Of a stretch of DNA of 30,135 bases, positions 14,612-22,021 are shown piece by piece. The position numbers and the translations under genes were made by a program. The notes beneath the pieces are model-generated. The model saw nothing but the letters and a program-made list of their open reading frames with translations, ran no database searches and was not told the origin of the DNA. Origin of the DNA: CALMEC01 sp964628685 (GTDB lineage Bacteria; Actinomycetota; Thermoleophilia; Miltoncostaeales; Miltoncostaeaceae); assembly GCA_964628685.1 (NCBI GenBank), contig CAZVNM010000011.1, positions 1-30,135 of the forward strand, written 5' to 3'. Position 1 is the first letter of the stretch. Every line of letters starts with the position of its first letter.

Positions 14612-15265
14612 TCAGTCGAGCGAGGCGAACTCCTCGGCCCGGCGCGGCTCACCGGCCACCACCAGGATGTCACCCGACTGCAGCACGGTGTCCGGGGTCG
14701 CGTACGTGAACATCCCGTCCGCCTGCTTGACCGCGACGACCGTGCAGCCCCACCGCTTGCGGATCTCCGCCTGGGCGAGCGGCTTGCCCAGCACCTCCCG
14801 GGGGGCCTCCGTCTCCACAAGGGCGAAGTTCTCGTCCAGCTCCAGGTAGTCGATGGTGCGCCCGGTGAGCGTGTGCGCCAGCCGGATGCCCATGTCGCGC
14901 TCGGGGAAGACGACCCTGTGCGCCCCCACGCGTTCCAGGATCGATCCGTGCGACGAGGTGATCGCCTTGGCCCAGATGCGGGGAATCCGCAGGTCCACCA
15001 GGACGTACGTGGCGATGATGCTGGCCTCGATGCCGGATCCGATCGCGATGACCGCGGTCTCGAAGTCGGCGGCGCCCAGGTCCCGCATGGCCTCGAAGTC
15101 GGTCGCGTCGACCTGCACCACATGCTGCAGATCGCGCGTGGCAGCCTGCACGGCCTCGGCGTCGCTGTCGACCGCCATCACCTGGTGACCCAGCTCTACC
15201 AGGGTCCGGGCGAGTGCGCGACCGAAGCGACCGAGTCCGACGACGAGGATCTCTTCTCTAACCAA
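14612..15265 (-). CDS. trkA: TrkA/KtrA-type potassium channel regulator (RCK protein)
   Basis: A 217-residue cytoplasmic gating ring subunit. The RCK-N domain begins with the nucleotide-binding ILVVGLGRFGRALA and has the acidic strand end VMAVDSD; the RCK-C domain follows (about 135-210: LVETEAPREVLGKPLAQAEI, SGDILVVAGE). A single RCK-N/RCK-C copy is the KtrA size; Escherichia coli TrkA has two. Its start overlaps the end of the TrkH-like gene by 8 nt. It should bind ATP/ADP or NAD(H) and gate the membrane subunit. Confidence 0.94.
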   Translation of the reverse strand: MVREEILVVGLGRFGRALARTLVELGHQVMAVDSDAEAVQAATRDLQHVVQVDATDFEAMRDLGAADFETAVIAIGSGIEASIIATYVLVDLRIPRIWAKAITSSHGSILERVGAHRVVFPERDMGIRLAHTLTGRTIDYLELDENFALVETEAPREVLGKPLAQAEIRKRWGCTVVAVKQADGMFTYATPDTVLQSGDILVVAGEPRRAEEFASLD

Positions 15266-16622
15266 CGAGCGGCCTTTCCTCCGGGTACCGGAAACGCTTG
15301 GGGTGCTGTCGCAGGATCAGGGCGACGGCCAGGGTAAGCGGGCCGATCCGCCCAAGGTACATCAGCGCGATCAGGACCGAGTCGGCGAAGCTGCTGAGAT
15401 GCGGTGTGATGCCGGTGGAGAGCCCGACCGTGCCGGTGGCCGACACCACCTCGAACGCGGCGTCCGCGAACCGCACGCCGTCGGACCACATCAGGAGGCC
15501 GGAGCCCAGGACGATGAGGTTGCCGGCCACGAACGCGATGGTGAGCGCCTGACGCTGAATGGTGCCCGCCACCCGCCGCCCGAAGGCCGTGGTGTCCCGC
15601 CGACCGCGGAACTCGGCGACCATCATCATCACCAGCAGGGCGAACGTGGTGACCTTGATGCCACCCGCGGTGGAGCCGCTGCCACCGCCCGCGTACATGA
15701 GCATGTCGGTCACGAGCAGGGTCTCATCGTGCACCGACCCGTAGTCGATTGAGTTGAAGCCGGCGGTGCGCGACACCGACGAGGCGAAGAACGCGGCCAC
15801 CGCCTTCTGGCTCACGGTCATCGGGCCGAGCGTCCTGTCGTTGCCCCATTCGATGGTCAGCACCAGCAACCATCCAACGACGAGGAAGGCGGCCGTCGTG
15901 ACGAGCGTCAGCTTGGTGTGCAGGCTCCACCGTCTCGGCGTGCGCCACCGGTTGCGCAACTCCAACCAGACCGGGAACCCCAGGCCGCCGAAGACGACCA
16001 GGAACGCCAGCGTGAGCGTGAGCGTCAGGTCATCGAAGTAGCCCATCATGTTGTCCGAGAAGAGCGCGAACCCACCGTTGTTGAACGCCGAGATGGAGTG
16101 GAAGACCCCATGCCAGACGGCGTTCCCGAAGCCGCGCCCCTCGTCGAACCAGAATCGGATCGTCAGGATGATCGCGCCGATCACCTCGAACAGCACGCTG
16201 AACGCGATGACCGCCACCACGACGTTCTTGACGTCGCCCAGGTTCACCGATCCGCGTTCCTGCCGCGCCAGCATCCGGTTGCGAAGGCCGATGCGTCTGG
16301 AGACCGCCAGGAACAGGAGCGACGCGCCGGTGATGATGCCGAGCCCGCCGATCTGGATGAGCGACATAACGATGGCCTGCCCGAACGGGCTCCAGTAGGT
16401 GGCGGTGTCCACCACCACCAGACCGGTCACGCAGATCGCCGACGTCGACGTGAAGAGCGCCTCAAGGAAGGTGGCGTGGCCCGGTCCGGCCTTCGCGGCC
16501 GGCAGCATCAGGAGGAACGCCCCGATGAGGATCATCAGGGCGAAGCCGATGGCGATCGTCTTGGACGGGTTCGCCGGTGGCTTCTCCGGTATGGCGGGCC
16601 GATTGGTGCGGCGACGGAACAT
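15258..16622 (-). CDS. trkH: TrkH/KtrB-type potassium uptake channel subunit
   Basis: A 454-residue membrane protein with about ten hydrophobic spans arranged as four channel-like repeats. The four selectivity-filter loops are visible: TSAICVTGLVV, ISAFNNGGFAL, SVSRTAGFNSID and SATGTVGLSTG; each keeps the filter glycine. K+ enters down the membrane potential, probably with Na+ coupling as in KtrB. The start is uncertain: ATG 16622 lacks a close ribosome site (GGAGGAAGG is 15 nt away), and GTG 16670 would add 16 basic residues. First gene of the trkH-trkA(-fabI) operon. Confidence 0.94.
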   Translation of the reverse strand: MFRRRTNRPAIPEKPPANPSKTIAIGFALMILIGAFLLMLPAAKAGPGHATFLEALFTSTSAICVTGLVVVDTATYWSPFGQAIVMSLIQIGGLGIITGASLLFLAVSRRIGLRNRMLARQERGSVNLGDVKNVVVAVIAFSVLFEVIGAIILTIRFWFDEGRGFGNAVWHGVFHSISAFNNGGFALFSDNMMGYFDDLTLTLTLAFLVVFGGLGFPVWLELRNRWRTPRRWSLHTKLTLVTTAAFLVVGWLLVLTIEWGNDRTLGPMTVSQKAVAAFFASSVSRTAGFNSIDYGSVHDETLLVTDMLMYAGGGSGSTAGGIKVTTFALLVMMMVAEFRGRRDTTAFGRRVAGTIQRQALTIAFVAGNLIVLGSGLLMWSDGVRFADAAFEVVSATGTVGLSTGITPHLSSFADSVLIALMYLGRIGPLTLAVALILRQHPKRFRYPEERPLVG

Positions 16623-16758
16623 CGAGCGGAGGCTATTCCTTCCTCCGGCGTCGAGTCGCCTCCGCCGCACGGTCGCCGGCCACCGAGTCCCGCGGGTTGA
16701 CGCCGGCGGCGAGAAGGGCGATCCTTGCCGGAATGATGTGTGACCAGCCGAGCCGACC

Positions 16759-17244
16759 GTGATCCTGGGCCTTCTCCGTCACGGGGTCGCCGAGGATGCG
16801 AGCGCGGCCAACGGATACCGCGACGAGTCCCGCGTGCTCACCGAGGAGGGACGACGCCGGATGATCCGCGAGGCCCGCGGCATCCAGCACCTCGGGGTGG
16901 CGTTCGACCTGGTGCTCGCGAGCCCCCTCGCACGCTGTGACGAGACCGCCCAGATCGTGTCGGAGGCCATCGGTGTGCGGATGCAGACCGACGAGCGTCT
17001 GCGGCCCGGGATGGAGGTGGACGGCCTCCTGGACGTGCTCTTCGAGCACCCCGATTCGGAGGCGGTGCTCGTCTGCGGCCACCAGCCGGACATGTCGCTC
17101 GTCACGTCGGATCTGATCGCCGGCGGCGACATGGAGTTCAAGAAGGGCGCGCTCGCCATCGTGGACCTGACCGAGATGCGGGCGCGGGGCGGGATCCTGC
17201 GGGGGCTCTACCCGCCGTCGGTGCTGCGGCGATTGGGCGAATAG
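16759..17244 (+). CDS. sixA: SixA-like phosphohistidine phosphatase
   Basis: A 161-residue histidine-phosphatase-superfamily protein. The catalytic RHG motif is at the very N-terminus (R7, H8, G9), the second Arg lies in LASPLARCDETAQIV, and the second catalytic His is H108 in VCGHQPDMS. Length and the short N-terminus match SixA, which removes phosphate from phosphohistidine in HPt domains or PTS proteins. The GTG start at 16759 leaves the RHG motif in its usual position. It is divergent from the potassium operon. Its TAG stop is followed 3 nt later by the first CCGGCTCGG of repeat array A. Confidence 0.88.
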   Translation: MILGLLRHGVAEDASAANGYRDESRVLTEEGRRRMIREARGIQHLGVAFDLVLASPLARCDETAQIVSEAIGVRMQTDERLRPGMEVDGLLDVLFEHPDSEAVLVCGHQPDMSLVTSDLIAGGDMEFKKGALAIVDLTEMRARGGILRGLYPPSVLRRLGE

Positions 17245-17260
17245 CAACCGGCTCGGGAGG

Positions 17261-17501
17261 CCGGCTCGGATCTTTCGTCGACGCGGCCGTCGTTCTTGAC
17301 GGTTCGGCGATCCTCCCCGGTTCCAGGGGGCGGCGGAGAACCTTCGGTTCAGGCGCCGGACCTGTGACGGGTCACGTTCTGGGGGACGACTTTGGCTCGA
17401 CCTCTGTCGATGGTTCGTTACGGCAGGCGTCGACGGCAGGCACGTGGGTTCGCCTGGTCGGCGAACTCAGGCGGCGCCCTTCGGCGCCCCCGCAACCGCC
17501 T
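17261..17501 (+). repeat. Structured repeat unit A1 (subtype I)
   Basis: 241-bp unit, sense strand plus, reading in the direction of sixA. It begins CCGGCTCGGATCTTTCGT and ends CGCAACCGCCT. The central stem has arms at 17406-17416 and 17424-17434; here the fourth pair is G-C where other copies have G-U. It keeps the perfect stem GTTCGCC/GGCGAAC and the terminal GGGCGCC/GGCGCCC hairpin. A second CCGGCTCGG copy (17248-17256) precedes the unit directly after the sixA stop. Confidence 0.9.
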
Positions 17502-17517
17502 TCGGTGGCTCGGAGTT

Positions 17518-17744
17518 CCGGCTCGGGTGTTCCTTGTCACCGTTCTCGCGCAAGCCTGGTGCCTGACACGTAACTTGCGTCGGTGTCAGCCAGACCTGCC
17601 GGCAACTACGGGTGTTGCGTTCTTAGGGACGACTCTGAGTCGACCTCTGTTGATGGTGGGTTACGGCAGTCGTTGACGGCAGGCACGTGAGTCCGCCTGG
17701 ACGGCGAACTCAGGCGGCGCCCTTCGGCGCCCCCGCAACCGCCT
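17518..17744 (+). repeat. Structured repeat unit A2 (subtype II)
   Basis: 227-bp unit in the same orientation as A1. The last ~120 bp (central stem and two terminal hairpins) match the other units. The first ~100 bp are a different module shared only with unit C1, holding the stem CTGACAC (17563-17569) / GTGTCAG (17583-17589). The central stem (17649-17659 with 17667-17677) pairs in the plus-strand RNA through several G-U wobbles, with one mismatch. The GTTCGCC arm is GTCCGCC here, a C-A mismatch. The unit ends 25 nt before the DsbA-like stop. Confidence 0.9.
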
Positions 17745-17769
17745 CAAGAACTCCGGCCGAAAGGCCGAC

Positions 17770-18480
17770 CTACTTCACCGCCGCCACAGCCGCGTCGAAG
17801 CCGGCCGGGCTGAAGTCCTGCACCGTCACCTGCTTGGTGCCCTTCGCGTCACGCACGAGGAAGGACGGGGTGCCCTGCACGTCGTTGGCCTCGGCGAGCT
17901 TGCGGGCATCGTCGACGCCCTTCGTGGCGACGTCACCCTTGCGTGCGGTGTCGAACGCAGCCTTGTCGATTCCGACGGCCGCGGCGACGTCGTTGACGAA
18001 GCCCTCGCTGATCCAACCGGAGCCCTCGGATCCCTGGTTCTTGTAGAGCACCTCGGTGAAGTGCCAGGCCTTGCCCTGCTCACCGGCCGCGATGATGGCC
18101 TTGGCGGCGCGATCCGAGTCGCTGGTCGGCTGCAGGAACACCAGCGGGCTCAGCTGCAGCCGCGCCTCACCCGTCTTCACGTAGCGCTCGATGAGGTCCG
18201 GGATGATCTGGACGGATGCCTGCTTGCAGTTGGGGCACTGCGGCTCGGCGAACTCCACGATGGTGACCGGCGCGTTCTTCTGGCCGAGCATGAGGCCCTC
18301 CTGCGGGATGCCCTCGAGCAGGGTGTTGACGTCGTTGACGCCGGCGATGTCGCCGTCACCCTTGTCGCCGCCCGCGATCGAGACCGCGACCAGCACCGAC
18401 ACCAGGACCACGGCGGCGACGATCCCGCCGATGATCCAGGACCTGTTCATCCCACCGCCAACTCGTACCGGTTCGTTCAT
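17770..18480 (-). CDS. DsbA-like membrane-anchored thiol oxidoreductase
   Basis: A 236-residue protein with an N-terminal membrane anchor (about residues 15-36), then a thioredoxin-fold domain with a helical insertion typical of DsbA-type proteins. The active site is CPNC (C82, C85) in FAEPQCPNCKQ; GTPSFLV carries the cis-proline. It should introduce or shuffle disulfides outside the membrane and be reoxidised by the DsbB-like protein (13116-13721). It is the last gene of an operon with a SHOCT-domain protein and an unknown protein (37-nt gap upstream). ATG 18480 has GAGGA about 10 nt upstream; ATG 18450 is possible and would start just before the anchor. Confidence 0.9.
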   Translation of the reverse strand: MNEPVRVGGGMNRSWIIGGIVAAVVLVSVLVAVSIAGGDKGDGDIAGVNDVNTLLEGIPQEGLMLGQKNAPVTIVEFAEPQCPNCKQASVQIIPDLIERYVKTGEARLQLSPLVFLQPTSDSDRAAKAIIAAGEQGKAWHFTEVLYKNQGSEGSGWISEGFVNDVAAAVGIDKAAFDTARKGDVATKGVDDARKLAEANDVQGTPSFLVRDAKGTKQVTVQDFSPAGFDAAVAAVK

Positions 18481-18517
18481 GCGTCGCGCGTTCCTCGATG
18501 ATCTGGGTTGACTGTGC

Positions 18518-18877
18518 TCACATGGGCTGCGGGATCGGCGTGGCCGACCGCAGGTACAGCTGGTGCAGTTCCGGTGACAGGATCTCCGTCGCCGCCTCCT
18601 CGATGCGGTGAAGGAGCTCGATGCGCCGCTCGAGTGCCTGCCCCAGCAGGGCCTGCCACCCGTCCGCGTCGGACGAGCGGCCGTCGGCCAGGTCGGACAT
18701 CGTCATCGCGACCTTCTCGACGATCTGCGGACTGCAGAGGGTGTTCTGCACGTCGACCAGCGCGATCAGGCGGATCCACCCCTGGTCGCCGTGCTCACGC
18801 GCCTGCCGCATCCACTCCGGTGAGACGTGCGGCTCGATCTGCTCGATGAACGCGTTCCACGCGTCCTTCTCGCTCAT
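18518..18877 (-). CDS. Small acidic helical protein, unknown function
   Basis: A 119-residue, largely helical cytoplasmic protein (WNAFIEQIEPHVSPEWMRQA, QIVEKVAMTMSDLADG, RRIELLHRIEEAATEIL) with one cysteine and a Pro-rich end. No family is recognised. Its ATG overlaps the stop of the SHOCT-domain gene (ATGA at 18874-18877), so the two are translationally coupled; the DsbA-like gene follows after 37 nt. Confidence 0.75.
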   Translation of the reverse strand: MSEKDAWNAFIEQIEPHVSPEWMRQAREHGDQGWIRLIALVDVQNTLCSPQIVEKVAMTMSDLADGRSSDADGWQALLGQALERRIELLHRIEEAATEILSPELHQLYLRSATPIPQPM

Positions 18878-19158
18878 GCGATCTTCTTGAGGAGTTCGGT
18901 CTTCTTGGTCTGGAACTCGTCGTCGGTGATGAGGCCCTTTTCGCGCAGATCTCCCAGCCGCTCGATCTGGTGGAAGACGTCGTCGGTCCCACCTTCGCCG
19001 CCACCGCCGACGAAGTTGCGCGACCAGTCCCCCGCATCCTTCGCAGTGTCACGGGCGAGGAGGCGCGCCTGGTCGAGGAGCTTGGCGATCTCGTTGCCGA
19101 CCTCGCGCATGGTGCGCTTGAGGTCGTCCGTCGGGTTCGGTTTCTGCGGATCAGTCAT
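18874..19158 (-). CDS. SHOCT-domain protein
   Basis: A 94-residue protein. The N-terminal half is a charged helix (DDLKRTMREVGNEIAKLLDQ, then ARLLARDTAKDAGD), followed by a Gly-rich linker (GGGGEGGTDD) and a C-terminal SHOCT domain (IERLGDLREKGLITDDEFQT, KKTELLKKI). SHOCT domains are short helical hairpins found at protein ends and thought to aid oligomerisation. It is the first gene of the three-gene operon ending with the DsbA-like gene. Repeat array B begins 66 nt upstream of its start, so its promoter must lie in that gap or in the array. Confidence 0.85.
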   Translation of the reverse strand: MTDPQKPNPTDDLKRTMREVGNEIAKLLDQARLLARDTAKDAGDWSRNFVGGGGEGGTDDVFHQIERLGDLREKGLITDDEFQTKKTELLKKIA

Positions 19159-19223
19159 GCGCGAAAGCCTAGCGGGCGACGGCGCGATCCTGCAGCGACC
19201 CGGGCGCGGCCGGAGGCCGGCCC

Positions 19224-19463
19224 AGGCGGTTGCGGGGGCGCCGAAGGGCGCCCCTGCGTTCGCCGTCCAGGCGAACTCACGTGCCTGCCGTCAACGACTG
19301 CCGGTAAGCGCACCGTCGACAGAGGTCGCCGCAGAGTCGTCTCACGGAACGGACGCGTCACAGGTCCGGCGCTGAATCGAAGGTTCCACGCCGCACCCAG
19401 GAACCGGGGAGGATCGCGAAATCGTCCCCGGCTGCGAAACCGTCAACGAGAGATCCGAGCCGG
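19224..19463 (-). repeat. Structured repeat unit B1 (subtype I)
   Basis: 240-bp unit whose sense strand is minus, reading away from citrate synthase. It keeps GTTCGCC-gtcca-GGCGAAC and GGGGCGCC-gaag-GGCGCCCC (plus-strand orientation). The distal stem is CCGGGGA/TCCCCGG. The GGTTCC/GGAACC stem is kept despite an altered loop. It is the last unit of array B in the sense direction. Confidence 0.9.
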
Positions 19464-19693
19464 ATGGCTCCGAAGGGCGCTCCCGAGTTCGCCGACCAGG
19501 CGAACTCACGTGCCTGCCGTCGTTCGCTTGGGTAAACCGAACGTCGACAGAGGTCGACCGAGCGTCGCCTGCCACAACGTGACCGTCACAGGTTCAGCGC
19601 GACCCCCGAAGGGGCACGCGCCGCACCCAGGGACCGGGGAGGATCGCGAAAACTTCCCCGGCTGCGAAACCGTCAACGAGAGATCCGAGCCGG
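19464..19693 (-). repeat. Structured repeat unit B2 (subtype I, shortened end)
   Basis: 230-bp unit lacking the AGGCGGTTGCGGGGG end. The central stem has changed on both arms: GTTCG (19522-19526) pairs with CGAAC (19538-19542) where other copies have a different sequence pair. CCGGGGA/TTCCCCGG closes the distal hairpin. The GGTTCC stem is replaced by a CCCC-GGGG hairpin nearby. Confidence 0.88.
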
Positions 19694-19921
19694 ATGGCTC
19701 CGAAGGGCGCCGCCGCGTTCGCCGCCCAGGCGAACCACGTGCCTGCCGTCAGCGACTGCCGGTAAACGGATCGTCGACAGAGGTCGACGCAGAGTCGTCC
19801 CCCAGGACGAATGCGTGACAGGTCCGGCGCTGAACCGAAGGTTCCCGCCGCATTCAGAATGCCGGGGAGGATCGCCGACCCATCAAGAACAACGACCCCG
19901 GCAACGAAAGATCCGAGCCGG
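19694..19921 (-). repeat. Structured repeat unit B3 (subtype I, shortened end)
   Basis: 228-bp unit with the same shortened junction (ATGGCTCCGAAGGGCGC) as B2. The distal region differs and closes with GCCGGGG/CCCCGGC. The usual GGTTCC/GGAACC stem is partly replaced by the small hairpin CATTC-a-GAATG. Confidence 0.88.
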
Positions 19922-19931
19922 AGGTCTCAAA

Positions 19932-20170
19932 AGGCGGTTGCGGGGGCGCCGAAGGGCGCCGCCGCGTTCGCCGCACAGGCGAACCCACGTGCCTGCCGTC
20001 AACGACTGCCGGTAAACGAACCGTCACACAGAGGTCGACCGAGAGTCGACCCCCAGAACGTGACCGGCACAGGTCCGGCGCTGAACCGAAAGTTCCCGCC
20101 GCACCCAGGAACCGGGGAGGATCGCCGAACCGTCAGGGTTGGGGTCCCGTCGACGACAGATCCGAGCCGG
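19932..20170 (-). repeat. Structured repeat unit B4 (subtype I)
   Basis: 239-bp full unit. The two end hairpins are intact (loop GCACA in the GTTCGCC stem). The distal segment, GGTTGGGGTCCCGTCGACGA, differs from all other copies and pairs poorly. The central stem has an outer mismatch caused by GTCACAC in place of GTCGAC. Confidence 0.88.
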
Positions 20171-20189
20171 ATCGGCTGAGCCGAACGAG

Positions 20190-20428
20190 AGGCGGTTGCG
20201 GGGGCGCCGAAGGGCGCCTCCGCGTTCGCCGTTCAGGCGAACCCACGTGCCTGCCGTCAACGACTGCCGGTAAACGGACCGTCGCACAGAGGTCGACCGA
20301 AAGTCGTCCCCCAGAACGCGGCCGTCACAGGTCCGGCGCTGAACCGAAGGTTCCCGCCGCACCCAGGAACCGGGGAGGATCGCCGAACCGTCACGGCAGG
20401 CGATCCTCCAACGAAAGATCCGAGCCGG
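20190..20428 (-). repeat. Structured repeat unit B5 (subtype I), abutting citrate synthase
   Basis: 239-bp unit whose sense 5' end (CCGGCTCGG) starts on the nucleotide directly after the citrate synthase TAG. The distal hairpin is a perfect 11-bp stem, GGAGGATCGCC (20374-20384) with GGCGATCCTCC (20399-20409), strong enough to act as a terminator or mRNA 3'-end structure. The GTTCGCC stem has the loop GTTCA. Confidence 0.9.
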
Positions 20429-21754
20429 CTACTTCCGCTTACCCATCTCCACGAAGTCGCGCTCGTCGGACCCGAGGTAGATCTGCCGCGGGCGGGCGAT
20501 CTTCTGGTCCTTGTCGTCCAGCATCTCGTTCCACTGGGCGAGCCAGCCGGGCATGCGGCCCATGGCGAACATGACCGTGAACATCTCGGCCGGCAGCTGC
20601 AGCGCCTCGTAGATGAGACCCGAGTAGAAGTCGACGTTGGGGTACAGCTTGCGCTCCACGAAGAACTCGTCCTCGAGGGCGATCTTCTCGAGGGCGACCG
20701 CGATCTCGAGCGCCGGGTTGACGCCGGTGATCTCGAAGACCTGGTGGGCGAGCTCGTGCACGATCTTGGCCCGCGGGTCGTAGTTCTTGTAGACGCGGTG
20801 ACCGAAGCCCATGAGGAGCTCTTCGCGGTTCTTCACGCCCTTCACGAAGTCCGGGACGTTCTTCACGTCGCCGATGCGACGGAGCATGCGCAGCACGGCC
20901 TCGTTGGCGCCGCCGTGCAGCGGGCCGTAGAGGGCGGCGACGCCGGCCGATGCGGCCTGGAAGACGTCGGTCTCGGACGAACCGACCGCGCGTACCGAGC
21001 TGGTGGAGCAGTTCTGCTCGTGATCAGCGTGCAGGATGAGCAGGACGTCGAGCGCGCGGATGATCGTCTCGTCGAAGTTGTACTCGACACCCGACTGGTC
21101 GAAGAACATGTGGAGGATGTTCTCGGCGTAGCTCATCGAGGGGTCGGGGTTGAGGAGCGCCCGGCCCATGTTGCGACGGAAGGCCCAGGCGCCGAGCGTC
21201 GGCGTCTTGGCGATGAGGCGGACCATGTCCTTCATCCGCTGGTCGGCGTCGGTGAGGTCCTTGGACTCCGGGTACAGCGTCGAGAGGCCGCCGACGGCCG
21301 CCTGCAGGACGGCCATGGGGTGCGCGTCGTGACGGAAGGCGCCGATGACGTCGCGGATGCTCTCGTCGACGAACACGTGGGCCTTGATCCACTGGTTCCA
21401 CTCGTCGAGCTGCGCCTCGGTGGGGAGCTCACCGTGGATGAGCAGGTAACACACCTCGGTGAAGCTGGACTTCTCCGCAAGCTGCTCGATGGGATAGCCG
21501 CGATACCGCAGGATCCCGACGTCGCCGTCGATGAAGGTGATCTCGCTCTTGCACGACGCGGTGTTCATGAACGCCGGGTCGTAGGTCATCAGGCCGAAGT
21601 CGTCGTCCGAGACCTTGATGCTCCGCAGGTCCGTGGCCTTGATGGTGCCGTTCTCGACGGGAAACTCATAGGTCTTGCCGGTCCTGTTGTCGGTCACCGT
21701 GATGGTGTCCTGGGCGGCCGTTCCCTCCGACCCCTGCTTCGCCTTCGTCGCCAT
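20429..21754 (-). CDS. gltA: Citrate synthase (type II, hexameric-type)
   Basis: A 441-residue citrate synthase that condenses oxaloacetate and acetyl-CoA in the TCA cycle. Motifs: an N-terminal beta-rich region typical of NADH-sensitive type II enzymes (TITVTDNRTGKTYEFPVENG, then IDGDVGILRYRGYPIEQLAE), HADHEQNCSTS (242-252), GPLHGGANE with catalytic His280, GFGHRVYKNYDPRA, and NVDFYSG with catalytic Asp375. ATG 21754 is chosen because AAAAAAGGAC lies just upstream and the upstream in-frame sequence is not protein-like. The stop codon is directly followed by repeat unit B5, so the array forms the start of the 3' untranslated region. Confidence 0.97.
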   Translation of the reverse strand: MATKAKQGSEGTAAQDTITVTDNRTGKTYEFPVENGTIKATDLRSIKVSDDDFGLMTYDPAFMNTASCKSEITFIDGDVGILRYRGYPIEQLAEKSSFTEVCYLLIHGELPTEAQLDEWNQWIKAHVFVDESIRDVIGAFRHDAHPMAVLQAAVGGLSTLYPESKDLTDADQRMKDMVRLIAKTPTLGAWAFRRNMGRALLNPDPSMSYAENILHMFFDQSGVEYNFDETIIRALDVLLILHADHEQNCSTSSVRAVGSSETDVFQAASAGVAALYGPLHGGANEAVLRMLRRIGDVKNVPDFVKGVKNREELLMGFGHRVYKNYDPRAKIVHELAHQVFEITGVNPALEIAVALEKIALEDEFFVERKLYPNVDFYSGLIYEALQLPAEMFTVMFAMGRMPGWLAQWNEMLDDKDQKIARPRQIYLGSDERDFVEMGKRK

Positions 21755-22021
21755 GGACCGTCCTTTTTTCTGGTTGTGTGCGGCACCCCCGCACCCGTGC
21801 AAAATGCCGAAGCAGTCTACCTGTGTCCGGCGTGCGGCGTCCCCCTCCGCACCATGGCGGGACGACGGCCGCACATACGTGTTGGACGTCGACATCCGAC
21901 GGGCCCGGACCACGGTGAACGCCGCGTCGCGGTCACGGTTTCGCACCGTCCCGTCCACCCGTCCGTCACCGGCCGGACCGCGTCCACGTCCCGGTCCGCC
22001 GCCCTCAGCCTGTGGGATGGA

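Noticed and set aside
17364..17676. Short open frames inside the repeat units, giving recurrent peptides such as TAGTWVRL
   Set aside because: The frames shift, stop and restart differently from copy to copy, and unit lengths (227-241 bp) are not kept in multiples of three. The recurring peptides follow from the conserved DNA, not from selection on protein.
17245..17769. Insertion sequence or MITE at array A
   Set aside because: No transposase, no clear terminal inverted repeats (the ends CCGGCTCGG and CGCAACCGCCT are not complementary) and no visible target-site duplication. A non-autonomous element cannot be fully excluded.
19224..20428. CRISPR array
   Set aside because: Repeats are ~240 bp, diverged and without unique spacers of uniform length; no cas genes are present.
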